Shown here in pieces: positions 1 to 7,670 of a stretch of DNA of 64,000 nucleotides. A program made the translations under genes and the position numbers. Each line of letters opens with the position of its first letter. Positions within the stretch are counted from its first letter, which is position 1. The stretch is from Marinifilum_A sediminis (lineage in GTDB: Bacteria; Bacteroidota; Bacteroidia; Bacteroidales; Marinifilaceae), in contig CANMCX010000002.1 in NCBI GenBank assembly GCA_947496465.1, positions 124,001-188,000 of the forward strand, written 5' to 3'. The notes beneath the pieces were generated by a model. The model had not been told where the DNA came from and searched no databases. It worked only from the letters and a program-made list of their open reading frames with translations.

Positions 1-99
1 TAAATCCAATTCATTTAATTCCTTTCTATATGCTTCAAAATGGGAATCAACTGTCTCGGTCTTACTTTTATCACCAAATATTTTCTTCCAAAAACTCAT
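1..99 (-). CDS. N-terminal fragment of an unknown protein
   Basis: A reading frame opens with ATG at 97-99 on the minus strand and runs off the left edge without a stop, giving 33 residues that begin MSFWKKIFGDKSK. The start is basic and amphipathic, followed by a charged stretch; no signal peptide is visible. It lies 106 bp downstream of the HEAT-repeat gene in the same direction and could be co-transcribed with it. Too little is present to name a family. Confidence 0.5.
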   Translation of the reverse strand, partial: MSFWKKIFGDKSKTETVDSHFEAYRKELNELDL

Positions 100-205
100 T
101 TTACAATCTGTTTTTATGCTGTATACAACTTTTTACTATCCTTTTGAAGTTACCTAAAAGAAGGTACTAATCTATGTTCCGATATAGTAGCCTGTTTTAA
201 TTTAT

Positions 206-1735
206 CTAATTTTCCCCAAATATAAAGGGAATATTACCAGGGACTTCTATTCCCATTTTTCTAGTCGTTTCATACCAACTCAATACATAATTCTTATCTT
301 CTTCGCTCTGTATGGTAGCAAGTCGGATTGTATAATTGTTCCATGACTCAAGAAACACTTTTGCCATTAATTGAATTTTTGCGTCATTATCTGTCAAGGC
401 TTTTAAGAAATCACCTGCAACAGACCAACCGCTAAATCTATTAAACAATCGAAGAATAATTTTCTTACCTGTTGAATCTGTTAAATCATACAACGTTCTT
501 AGTCTTTTAAAATCAATGCCCTGTTTTACAAGTATACTTTCTGCCGCTCTCCTTGTGCTCACAGGATTTTCAGATTCAAGAATTTGATAAGCATTTTCTG
601 TTCCAATAGTATTGTCAAGATTGTATATTCCAATCAAAGATGCAGTTTTGATTCTTGCTCTGTCTGAATTCAAATATTGGTTTAGAATTGGAAGCTCACC
701 TTTGTCTGCAACTTCTGATAAGCCAAGAATTGAACCTATAATCAGTTGATTGTTCGATAAGCTTTCCTGATATATCTTTTTAAAATTACAGTCACATATT
801 GTGCTTAATAATCGTCTCGCTTCAGCTCGCACTTGAGTAGAATTATCAAAAACCAATATTCTTAAGATTGTTTCATATTCGTTAATATCCTGATTTGCTA
901 TCATATTAACAGCAACTTGTCTAACTTTTTGTGACTTATCTTTGAGTAACTTTACAAGAACGAGTTGTAAATCATCTATTTTATCCGAGTGTTTAATCAT
1001 TAAAAGCCGAATCAAATAATATTTATCGGTCAGCATTTTATTGATCATCTCCTTATCTATTAATCCAGCTTTTACAAACGTTTTATAATAAAAAAATCTA
1101 TCCCCTTCACCAAGCTCCTTTATTTGTCCTGGCTTGAGTGGATTTGAAACAACTGAATTAATAATTTGATTATAAAGCTCAGATAAATCAGTTCTTTCAA
1201 TATGTAACAACCAATTTATCAACTTATGCTTTTGAATAAAATAGAGATTGTTTTCTCCAACTAAAAATTTCTTTAACGCTTTTTCGGCTATTTGTCTAAT
1301 CTGAGGAACCCAGTCTGCAAGCCGGAAAAGTATAAATGGAATTGTGTTTTGCGCTTGAAATTCAATCAATCTGCTAAGAGCCATAGCTCTTAAAAAACCA
1401 TTTCCATTCATGGATGCAACACACAAGAGAGTAATTTCTAGCTTTTTATCAAAACGATTAAATTTCTTAAGATCTGATATATTTATTCTAAAATATTTGA
1501 ATGTTCCGTACAGTTGTTTGTGCTTAATTACCTGAATAGAATTAAATAATCTATCTACTGTTTGCGCAGCCTTATTTGCAATTGCAAAATCAGAATTCAG
1601 GGTATAGTCAAATATTGTTTCTATTTGTCCAAACTCATCCAACTGATCAAAATCGGGAATATATTTTTCTGATCTGCCCATACTTTTTAATTCACTTTTT
1701 GTTTTCTTTCCTAATATTTTTTCAAGAATATTCAT
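206..1735 (-). CDS. HEAT-repeat protein
   Basis: This 509-residue, probably cytoplasmic protein has no signal peptide or membrane segment. Its sequence is a chain of paired amphipathic helices with the HEAT-type pattern (for example VPQIRQIAEKALKKFL near 140-155, SQKVRQVAVNMIANQ near 270-285, STQVRAEARRLLSTIC near 300-315, RARIKTASLIGIYNL near 360-375). HEAT solenoids are usually protein-binding scaffolds, so a catalytic role is not implied. The gene stands alone between an unknown gene on its left and a membrane-protein gene about 120 bp to its right, all on the minus strand. A REP-like repeat sits just upstream of its promoter side at 1816-1850. The repeat class is fairly sure; the biological role is unknown. 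Confidence 0.7.
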   Translation of the reverse strand: MNILEKILGKKTKSELKSMGRSEKYIPDFDQLDEFGQIETIFDYTLNSDFAIANKAAQTVDRLFNSIQVIKHKQLYGTFKYFRINISDLKKFNRFDKKLEITLLCVASMNGNGFLRAMALSRLIEFQAQNTIPFILFRLADWVPQIRQIAEKALKKFLVGENNLYFIQKHKLINWLLHIERTDLSELYNQIINSVVSNPLKPGQIKELGEGDRFFYYKTFVKAGLIDKEMINKMLTDKYYLIRLLMIKHSDKIDDLQLVLVKLLKDKSQKVRQVAVNMIANQDINEYETILRILVFDNSTQVRAEARRLLSTICDCNFKKIYQESLSNNQLIIGSILGLSEVADKGELPILNQYLNSDRARIKTASLIGIYNLDNTIGTENAYQILESENPVSTRRAAESILVKQGIDFKRLRTLYDLTDSTGKKIILRLFNRFSGWSVAGDFLKALTDNDAKIQLMAKVFLESWNNYTIRLATIQSEEDKNYVLSWYETTRKMGIEVPGNIPFIFGEN

Positions 1736-1815
1736 TAATTGTAGTATCGTTATTCCAATAAGTCCTATGTGTTAATGTCAACCATATTGTTGTTCATATA
1801 AAATCTCTTTATAAT

Positions 1816-1850
1816 ATTCGCAAAGTACGAACTATAAATTTGCGCTAGCT
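1816..1850. repeat. REP-like repeat copy 1
   Basis: First and most diverged member of the dispersed repeat family: attcgcaaagtacga then a degenerate palindrome ending tttgcgctagct. It ends 3 bp from the 3' end of the minus-strand gene at 1854-2381. The core palindrome, cgagctacaagctcg in the best copies, has decayed here to cgaactataaatttgcg. Confidence 0.6.
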
Positions 1851-1853
1851 AAC

Positions 1854-2381
1854 TCATAAATATCTATTAAGAAGTCTAGATCTTACGAATCCACCTATTC
1901 CGATTATACCAACTATCATAGATACGATAAAACCAAACTTGGATTTCGATTTTGCATCTTTGACATCATACAGAATTTCATCCAGATGGTTGGAAATGCG
2001 AAATACAGTTGGTCGCAATTTGTTTATCTGATTTCCTTTAATCCAAATTGTCAAACCTCTGGATTTCTTTATTTTGTTTGCAATTTTTTCAAATTGAAAA
2101 TTATATCCATCCTGACCGATATTTTTCGTTAAAACAAATACTTGCTTCTCGTTTTTTAGCCTAAACTCCAACTCCGATTTAATACTTCCAGATCCTCCCG
2201 AACTCTCAATCTTCTTATATAAAACTTCAACCCTTTCGAGTTTTCCATTGCATTCAATTAAAGAACTTTCAAAAGTAAATAGAGTCGAAGCAAAGAAATA
2301 AACGCCACATATTATAGAGGCTATTCCAAGGCCTAATAATTTTATTGGATCGAAATAAAGATTCATGATTTCAATTTTCAC
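1854..2381 (-). CDS. Two-helix membrane protein of unknown function
   Basis: This 175-residue protein has a hydrophobic segment at about 13-34 and a second at about 147-165. They flank a roughly 110-residue soluble domain rich in beta-type patterning. The layout (helix, extracytoplasmic domain, helix) resembles small DUF3592-type proteins, but I do not see a diagnostic motif, so the family is left open. The gene is isolated, with REP copy 1 directly at its 3' end and REP copy 2 about 55 bp upstream of its start. It reads as one unit of the single-gene array that fills this part of the window. Confidence 0.6.
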   Translation of the reverse strand: MKIEIMNLYFDPIKLLGLGIASIICGVYFFASTLFTFESSLIECNGKLERVEVLYKKIESSGGSGSIKSELEFRLKNEKQVFVLTKNIGQDGYNFQFEKIANKIKKSRGLTIWIKGNQINKLRPTVFRISNHLDEILYDVKDAKSKSKFGFIVSMIVGIIGIGGFVRSRLLNRYL

Positions 2382-2436
2382 TATAGATTACTCAAATCTA
2401 ATTCCACCTAATAAATTACCAAAATTCGTATACCGA

Positions 2437-2473
2437 ATTCGAAAATCATGAGCTACAAGCCCGTGCTATCGCA
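2437..2473. repeat. REP-like repeat copy 2
   Basis: Contains attcgaaaatcatgagctac and the palindrome arms gagctacaagcccgtgct. It lies 2 bp from the 3' end of the DUF3667-type gene at 2476-3285, the same position relative to its gene as the other copies. Confidence 0.65.
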
Positions 2474-2475
2474 GA

Positions 2476-3285
2476 TTACATCTTTTTCAAGACTACTATT
2501 ACAAGTGTAACAACAAGCATTAGTAGGAATAAGATTAAAAAGATACTCGCAAATTTCAGTAGTTTTTTCAGAGTTTTACCCAATGTATATTTTCGGTATT
2601 TTTTATAAGCATACAAATACCATATCACAGTTAATAGTAAAGAGCCGCCAGTGTATACATCGTATCCTATCAGCAAGGATAGAAAGAATATGGGTACCCC
2701 AAAGAAAAAGAGCAAGCCCTGGATATAGGCATTTATCACCAGATGTTCTCCATAATTATCGGGTTTCCCAAACACGAAAAGAGCAACTAATGCAAAAAAT
2801 GGCAACAAGAGAAATGATAAATAGTAGTAATATTTATATACAAATTCAACTAACTTTATTTTTGAAGCTTCCTGCTCTTTCATAAAATCTGCTTGCTTTT
2901 TGCTGATCTTAGAACTATTTCCATCTTTGGAATAGGTACTAACTGTAGTCTCAGAAGATTTTACATTCGTATTTGCAGATAGGTTAATTAATTCCTCGGA
3001 ATATAAATTTAGAACGAAAACCGAGAGTGCTGTTCCAATGGCAAAAAATGTAAAAGGATTGGTATATTTTTTTCTCGTTCCATTCAAATATTTTCCAAAT
3101 ACGACTTGAGGTCTTACTATCAAATCTCTAAATGTTACAAAAAATCTATTGTCCCAACCAAATGAAACCAACAGACCAGATAGTAAACTTTTTATACTTA
3201 TTCTCTCATTAACAACCTTTGCACCACATTCGTTACAGTATTTATCTTCCGAATTTAATTGGAAATCACAATTTTTACAGTTCAT
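2476..3285 (-). CDS. DUF3667-type zinc-ribbon membrane protein
   Basis: This 269-residue protein opens with a zinc ribbon (C3, C6, C17, C20). A conserved stretch follows with the FRDLIVRPQ and KKYTNPFTFF patterns typical of the Bacteroidota DUF3667 family. Hydrophobic segments near 79-97, 152-172, 185-207, 212-227 and 245-266 suggest five membrane helices, with the ribbon in the cytoplasm. DUF3667 proteins are common in Bacteroidota and have no assigned function. REP copy 2 touches its 3' end. The small membrane gene at 3345-3593 lies 59 bp upstream on the same strand, so the two may be co-transcribed. Confidence 0.75.
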   Translation of the reverse strand: MNCKNCDFQLNSEDKYCNECGAKVVNERISIKSLLSGLLVSFGWDNRFFVTFRDLIVRPQVVFGKYLNGTRKKYTNPFTFFAIGTALSVFVLNLYSEELINLSANTNVKSSETTVSTYSKDGNSSKISKKQADFMKEQEASKIKLVEFVYKYYYYLSFLLLPFFALVALFVFGKPDNYGEHLVINAYIQGLLFFFGVPIFFLSLLIGYDVYTGGSLLLTVIWYLYAYKKYRKYTLGKTLKKLLKFASIFLILFLLMLVVTLVIVVLKKM

Positions 3286-3344
3286 TTACATCTCTTTTTT
3301 GCAAGCATTTATTGGGAATCCCAACTTAAAAGTTCATCTCTTTT

Positions 3345-3593
3345 TTATTTCAAGTTTCTTTCCTTTAAGAGTTTTGACAACTCTTTAATTTTAAGCTTGT
3401 TCTTAGCCGCTATAGGCAGATAAACCATGGGAAGAAAAGTTAACAAGCCCAAGCCATTTTTAACCGTGCTATAAATGGCAATTCCAATCAAAACACCAAA
3501 GATTACCGGATCATAAAGCTTAGTGGCTTTCATTCTTTTTGCTTCTTGTAACAACTCTTCGTTTGTTAATTCTGCTGTATTTTTTTGCTGCAT
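3345..3593 (-). CDS. Small membrane protein, unknown
   Basis: An 82-residue protein with a charged N-terminus (about 28 residues) and two closely spaced hydrophobic segments at about 29-47 and 49-66, then a basic helical tail ending KLLKERNLK. This helical-hairpin layout fits a small integral membrane protein. It sits directly upstream of the DUF3667 gene on the same strand. REP copy 3 lies about 45 bp beyond its start codon. No family is recognised. Confidence 0.55.
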   Translation of the reverse strand: MQQKNTAELTNEELLQEAKRMKATKLYDPVIFGVLIGIAIYSTVKNGLGLLTFLPMVYLPIAAKNKLKIKELSKLLKERNLK

Positions 3594-3637
3594 TGTTATT
3601 CTATTAGTGGTTAATTTTTTTCCTAAAAATTTTTATT

Positions 3638-3810
3638 GTATTCAAAAAGTAAGAGCTATAAATTTGCACTAGCTGGGGAAATATGCTTAGCGTGTTTTCT
3701 TAGCCATACCAATCAAACTCCTCATAGATCACTTTATACGCCTCCTGCTACCGCACGAGTCCTCTCGTGTGGTTTTACATTACTACCACAACACCCTCCA
3801 AAATCCCTTT
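3638..3810. repeat. Long REP repeat, RAYT-proximal end
   Basis: Copy 3 of the repeat family in its long form. It comprises a degenerate REP palindrome (3641-3679), a conserved roughly 70-bp spacer containing tcttagccatacca, and a perfect-looking hairpin at 3751-3772 with arms ccgcacgag and ctcgtgtgg. The repeat then runs into the 3' end of the transposase gene, whose stop codon is at 3775-3777. The same order recurs at 5112-5276, which marks this as one end of the RAYT element. Confidence 0.7.
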
Positions 3811-4329
3811 CTCTCCTCTATAGTCTCTGGCACTGCTGTATATATAATCTTCCGGGAAGGAAACTAGATCATCCTCAACGGGATTATTATGAATGTAATT
3901 TATTTTTTCATCAAACACTTTATTACTCCATAACTCAATTGGTTTATTATCGTGTTGCCAAAACTGATACTGCTTTACATTAGACGATTTTGCCCCTGCT
4001 TTTAGGAATTGTTCTAACATGTATACGCTTCTACTTTCTATACCATTATCTTTTATTGCCTTAACTAAAGCCTTACTTGTAAATCTCTTAAAATCACCTA
4101 AAAGCAATTCTGGCTTTTGTCCATCTACACTTCTGAATATTAAATGAACATGATTTGTCATAATACACCAAGCAAAAATATCCATTCCCTTATGCTTTTG
4201 ACAATAACGCAAACTGTCAATTACAATTTCTTTATATTCATTTTTGGTAAATACATTCAACCATTCTACCACTGCAAAACTTACAAAATAAACTCCTTCT
4301 GGATTTTTAAATTTATAATTTCTACTCAT
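3775..4329 (-). CDS. REP-associated tyrosine transposase (RAYT, IS200/Y1 fold)
   Basis: This 184-residue protein matches the common Bacteroidota RAYT type. It has a metal-binding HxH in TNHVHLIF (H60, H62), the conserved stretch FWQHDNKPIELWS at about 123-135, and YIHNNPV at about 145-151, whose tyrosine is the likely nucleophile. RAYTs are single-strand DNA endonucleases that recognise REP hairpins. Length and motifs are complete, so the enzyme may be active. Its last codons and stop lie inside the long repeat, and a copy of this 3' end is found at 5244-5276 without the rest of the gene. It sits in a dense field of REP copies, consistent with local spread by this protein. Confidence 0.85.
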   Translation of the reverse strand: MSRNYKFKNPEGVYFVSFAVVEWLNVFTKNEYKEIVIDSLRYCQKHKGMDIFAWCIMTNHVHLIFRSVDGQKPELLLGDFKRFTSKALVKAIKDNGIESRSVYMLEQFLKAGAKSSNVKQYQFWQHDNKPIELWSNKVFDEKINYIHNNPVEDDLVSFPEDYIYSSARDYRGEKGILEGVVVVM

Positions 4330-4434
4330 AACATGATTTAGATCGATAAAAATATTAACGTAACATAAATTTCGAATACAAAAAGCCTTGTAATTCTGCC
4401 AAATTATAATTTTATAATTAGACTTTTACGATTA

Positions 4435-4500
4435 CCACACGAAAGGATTCGTGCGGTAGCAATGCATTCACAAAGCACAAGCGGCTCATCATAGATCCAT
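4435..4500. repeat. REP hairpin and repeat, RAYT distal end (copy 4)
   Basis: A 22-nt hairpin (4435-4456, arms ccacacgaa and ttcgtgcgg) is followed by gcattcacaaagcacaag and ctcatcatagatcc, which echo the conserved blocks of the other copies. It abuts the stop codon of the unknown gene at 4500-5084, so it serves both as an end of the RAYT element and as the 3' cap of the neighbouring gene. Confidence 0.6.
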
Positions 4501-5084
4501 TAAAAAACCTTTCCATTAATTAATCCATCAAGAAGTAGAGAAAATTTATGAAATTCATTTTCCATACTTTCCTGGCTTGAGACTCTCACACCCGACTTAC
4601 GTTCCAATGTCATACAGTTATCAACTGTCTTAAGATTATAACTTCTGTATTTATCAGCTATCAATTCGTTTCGTAGATCTTCATTTTTAAAAATAGATGA
4701 TAAGGATTTTTCAATATTCTTGCTTGGCTTTAGACCAATTCGCTTATCAAACTCTTTGTATCCAGTTTTACGCCCCGATGAACCAAAGATTTTATCAAAA
4801 TAATCCTTTCGCCAAATTGACAATTCTACTCTCTCCTTTTTGGCTTTTTTGGCTGTAATAATAATATCGCAATCATTGTATTCGTTCTTTTGAAGTGGAA
4901 ATTCATAAAGTCCTGTGTGTATATTTATTTCTAGACCCCTATATATAAATTCAATTCCAAACAGAAACATACCGCCAGCCATATTACCACCATTGATCTT
5001 CTGCTTCGGCATAGAGAAACTTCCTCCCAAAACATGAGCGGTTTGTTTCCACAATTTTACTATTTCAATTGCATTGTAATCCAT
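4500..5084 (-). CDS. Unknown cytoplasmic protein
   Basis: A 194-residue soluble protein with no signal peptide, membrane helix or recognised motif. It opens MDYNAIEIVKLWKQTAHVLGG. It has a glycine-rich stretch near 30-45 (NGGNMAGGMFLFG), an alternating beta-type central part, and a helical C-terminal half. Both ends of the gene are marked by repeat copies (4435-4500 and 5112-5276), so it forms a single-gene unit in the array. I cannot assign a function; given its neighbours a defence-related or accessory role is possible but unsupported by sequence. Confidence 0.55.
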   Translation of the reverse strand: MDYNAIEIVKLWKQTAHVLGGSFSMPKQKINGGNMAGGMFLFGIEFIYRGLEINIHTGLYEFPLQKNEYNDCDIIITAKKAKKERVELSIWRKDYFDKIFGSSGRKTGYKEFDKRIGLKPSKNIEKSLSSIFKNEDLRNELIADKYRSYNLKTVDNCMTLERKSGVRVSSQESMENEFHKFSLLLDGLINGKVF

Positions 5085-5111
5085 TTCTTATTATTTGCTG
5101 TAACCATTGAA

Positions 5112-5276
5112 TTTAAATAGCATGAGCTATAAAATTGCACTAACGAGAGAAATATGCTAAGCATGTTTTCTTAGCCATACCAAGCAATTTCCTCATAGCT
5201 TACTTTATCTGCCTCCTGCTACCGCACGAGTCCTCTCGTGTGGTTTTACATTGCTACCACAACACCCTCCAAAATC
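5112..5276. repeat. Solo long REP copy carrying the RAYT 3' end (copy 5)
   Basis: This copy keeps the degenerate REP palindrome, the roughly 70-bp spacer, the hairpin (5222-5243) and then about 30 bp corresponding to the last codons and stop of the RAYT gene (compare 3775-3807). Homology stops at about 5276 with no transposase beyond. It therefore looks like a non-autonomous derivative. The remainder of the 359-bp gap between genes (5277-5398) holds nothing I can identify. Confidence 0.7.
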
Positions 5277-5398
5277 GTTTCATTTATACAGTTCTTCTTT
5301 AGTTTATCAATTCAATCTACAACTTCCTATTTCTTGCGACTTCTGGTTTGTAGCTCCCAGGTTGCCATGCCAATAATTAAATTTCTTTAAATGTTGTT

Positions 5399-5441
5399 AT
5401 TGCATTCGCAAAACACGAGCTACAAGCTCGCGCTAGCTGGG
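5399..5441. repeat. REP repeat copy 6, near-consensus
   Basis: Cleanest copy: attgcattcgcaaaacac, then the palindrome cgagctacaagctcg, then cgctagctgggg. It lies 2 bp from the 3' end of the DUF2262 gene. It matches the core at 6318-6361 almost base for base. Confidence 0.75.
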
Positions 5442-5443
5442 GG

Positions 5444-6232
5444 TTATCCTTCTATTCCAATATCTTCAATATTTTTCTTCAAATCAGTTTCTACAGTAAT
5501 AGCATGTCCCCAAAATATATCTCCATCATTAAAATTCATTTGAAACTCATCTGTATCATTAAGGTTAATTGATTCAAGGTAAATCCTGGAAATGAATTCA
5601 TCAGCTGTTAACGGCTTTTCATCTTCCTCCAACCAAGTCTCATTTTTTAAGCTTAAAAGTTCCTCACAAATCTTTTCTTTTATATAAGTATCCCAATCTT
5701 GATGATTCTGTACAATTAAAACTGCCTTCTTCTCTATACTATCTAATTTGTCGTGTTCACCTATTAAACAGACATCGATCAATCTTCCGTTCCAGTCCGT
5801 TTTACCTTCAAACCAATCAAGCCTCCTATCAAGTTCAAACTTACCTAAGGTTAAACTTTCATAAATTACCGGTTCTTTTCGTTTGGCTAGAATTTTTTCT
5901 AATCTCTCATTCTTAATATTTGATTTTAGCAATTTATTCAGCCTTATCCTATTTTGGTTGTATTGTGTATATTCCTCACCCGAAATTTGTACTATAGATA
6001 AAGGTTCAATCCCTTTTACTTTTGTGTCAATTGAACGTATTTTTTTAGTGACATAAATATTGTCTTCAATTATCTCGGAGTTATTTTTAATGTATGCAAA
6101 AAGTGTAAATGACATCGAAGTATCCTCCATAAAAGAACTCTTTACAACTCCATCTTCAGTAACAATACCCGTAAAAATATCTTCATTATCCTCTACCTTT
6201 GCTAATCGGAATATTTCTCTTAATCTTTTCAT
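5444..6232 (-). CDS. DUF2262 domain protein
   Basis: A 262-residue soluble protein. The stretch at about 127-157 (GKFELDRRLDWFEGKTDW and following) is the hallmark opening of the DUF2262 domain, and the C-terminal part (KKAVLIVQNHQDWDTYIKE, LTADEFISRIYLESI) continues that fold. The first 110 residues form a separate region with no recognised motif. DUF2262 proteins are found scattered in Bacteria, often beside polymorphic-toxin or immunity-type genes, but have no proven activity. The gene is isolated, with a REP copy at its 3' end and another about 85 bp beyond its start. Confidence 0.65.
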   Translation of the reverse strand: MKRLREIFRLAKVEDNEDIFTGIVTEDGVVKSSFMEDTSMSFTLFAYIKNNSEIIEDNIYVTKKIRSIDTKVKGIEPLSIVQISGEEYTQYNQNRIRLNKLLKSNIKNERLEKILAKRKEPVIYESLTLGKFELDRRLDWFEGKTDWNGRLIDVCLIGEHDKLDSIEKKAVLIVQNHQDWDTYIKEKICEELLSLKNETWLEEDEKPLTADEFISRIYLESINLNDTDEFQMNFNDGDIFWGHAITVETDLKKNIEDIGIEG

Positions 6233-6317
6233 TTGTGAGTTTTACAAACAGTTTCATTAATTAAGCACAACTAGTTTGTAACAGTAATGCTATTGTTGTT
6301 TTATACCAAAGACCTCC

Positions 6318-6422
6318 ATTGCATTCGCAAAACACGAGCTGCAAGCTCGCGCTAGCTGGGGAAAATATGCTAAGCATGTTTCTTAGCCATACCAAGCAAA
6401 TTCCTCATAGCTTACTTTATCT
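6318..6422. repeat. REP repeat copy 7, overlapping a gene end
   Basis: Core palindrome (6337-6351, cgagctgcaagctcg) followed by the roughly 70-bp spacer shared with copies 3 and 5, ending at tactttatctgc. The terminal ccgcacgag hairpin is missing. The stop codon and last three codons of the Mrr-like gene (6412-7587) lie inside this repeat. Confidence 0.7.
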
Positions 6423-7587
6423 GCGCGTCCTTCAACCTGTTCTTCTCACTTATTTCATAATACTCGGTAAAAATCCGATAGAGTTTTTCGGTTGCATCAT
6501 TTAAAGAACTGCACCACCATCCATAAGATATAACTTCTCCATTATCATTTCTTTGTGGGATACATTGCGAAGTCATAATCCAATTCAATACATTACTCTC
6601 AGCTTCTAAGATCCCTCCAATATAAATACCGACATTTCCTTCCTCTGCAAAAAACACCTTAACTTGATTACTCATAGCACTCGTTGTAAATGAACACGAC
6701 TGTCCCATCAAAATAGCATTTTGCAGCCTCGATGAAATCAACTTCCTTGTTCTTGCCAAATAATCATCACTGCTGAAAAATGTCTTCTGATCTGCATATT
6801 CATTCAGCAAATCATTCATGTGACTCAAGTAGTAATCTTGTCTTTCTCGTGACAAAACATCAAAAGACTGTAGCTGCTCGTATACAGCATCCCAATACTC
6901 AACCTCTTTTCTCTTCTTCTTCCCAAGGTTCAAGAATCTCTTTTTAGTTTTACTACCTTCAAATAATTCAATAAGATTAGACCTTTCCGAAGCTGTTGTT
7001 TCGGTCATTTGTAATTCGGTTAAGATATGAGCTCTCAACCACCTATTAAACAATCTAAACAATTCTTCCTCAGCAATATCATAATACGACAACAAAGGTT
7101 TGATCACCAAGTAGGCAATATCATCCCTATACCTTTCTGCAATACTAATAGGCCGAAAATCAATCTTTTCAATTAACTTTTTTCTTAACTCATCAGGCTT
7201 TAAGGATAAATTAAACATCTCTGAAATATCATCCTGACTCCAAAGCTCAACATCAAATTCAGCAGCCAAGGCATAGTCACTATCCTTAATAACGAGTCCG
7301 GCTAAAGCAATAATAATTTTATGAGCTTTTATAATTTGGTTCTTACTGTGCCATTGATGTATTAAATTTCTAATGGTAAGAGTACTATTCTGGTAATTCT
7401 TACATTCCACAATAACCTTTCGGTCTCCAATCTCAGCAACAACATCAACCTCATACTTTGCAATCCAAACATTTCGACTAGTTTTAAATCCAGCCACACT
7501 AAATATGTGTTCCACTGCCAGCTCTAGCGAATCTCCTCTTTCTCTTGGAGTTATTTTACTTGGGCTTTCCATTGTTAAAGTATTCAT
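6412..7587 (-). CDS. Mrr-like restriction endonuclease family protein
   Basis: This 391-residue protein has an N-terminal restriction-endonuclease-like domain of the Mrr_cat type. The sequence shows a conserved glutamate in LELAVEHIF (about 22-26), aspartate in YEVDVVAE (D48), and the ECK catalytic triad end in VIVECKNYQ (E61-K63). This is the PD-(D/E)xK pattern of DNA-cleaving enzymes. The C-terminal two thirds is a helical domain with no family I recognise and may sense or bind a partner. The protein is cytoplasmic, with all core catalytic residues present. It lies next to the ABC-3C operon, suggesting a defence function. Its final residues are supplied by REP copy 7. Confidence 0.7.
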   Translation of the reverse strand: MNTLTMESPSKITPRERGDSLELAVEHIFSVAGFKTSRNVWIAKYEVDVVAEIGDRKVIVECKNYQNSTLTIRNLIHQWHSKNQIIKAHKIIIALAGLVIKDSDYALAAEFDVELWSQDDISEMFNLSLKPDELRKKLIEKIDFRPISIAERYRDDIAYLVIKPLLSYYDIAEEELFRLFNRWLRAHILTELQMTETTASERSNLIELFEGSKTKKRFLNLGKKKRKEVEYWDAVYEQLQSFDVLSRERQDYYLSHMNDLLNEYADQKTFFSSDDYLARTRKLISSRLQNAILMGQSCSFTTSAMSNQVKVFFAEEGNVGIYIGGILEAESNVLNWIMTSQCIPQRNDNGEVISYGWWCSSLNDATEKLYRIFTEYYEISEKNRLKDAQIK

Positions 7588-7619
7588 TGCTTAAGGTTTT
7601 TGAGGTATTGGATTATAAA

Positions 7620-7664
7620 TGCATACATAATTACACTAATTAGCAATCTCGCGCTAGCGCGAAC
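7620..7664. repeat. REP-like repeat copy 8
   Basis: Diverged copy: tgcatacataattacactaa followed by caatctcgcgctagcgcgaa. It ends 6 bp from the 3' end of the DUF3732 ATPase gene and is the last copy seen before the array stops. Confidence 0.55.
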
Positions 7665-7670
7665 TTATTA

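Larger units (their letters stand above)
3638..4500 (-). mobile_element. RAYT element with flanking inverted hairpins
   Basis: The RAYT gene (3775-4329) is bracketed by two 22-nt hairpins in inverted orientation. One is at 3751-3772 (ccgcacgag/ctcgtgtgg) and one at 4435-4456 (ccacacgaa/ttcgtgcgg). Beyond the right hairpin is REP-like sequence (gcattcacaaagcacaag). The arrangement of a single-strand transposase between REP hairpins is the known organisation of REP/RAYT systems. These usually move or spread the small REP copies rather than themselves, and several such copies surround this element. Confidence 0.7.

Noticed and set aside
3636..3983. Plus-strand frame of 115 codons opposite the RAYT gene end
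   Set aside because: It runs through the REP hairpin and antisense to the transposase; the protein has no sensible pattern.
1816..7664. Integron cassette array with attC sites
   Set aside because: The repeats lack the paired GTTRRRY and RYYYAAC ends (only copy 1 shows gttagct by chance), the core is a simple REP palindrome, a RAYT lies in the middle, and no integron integrase is seen.
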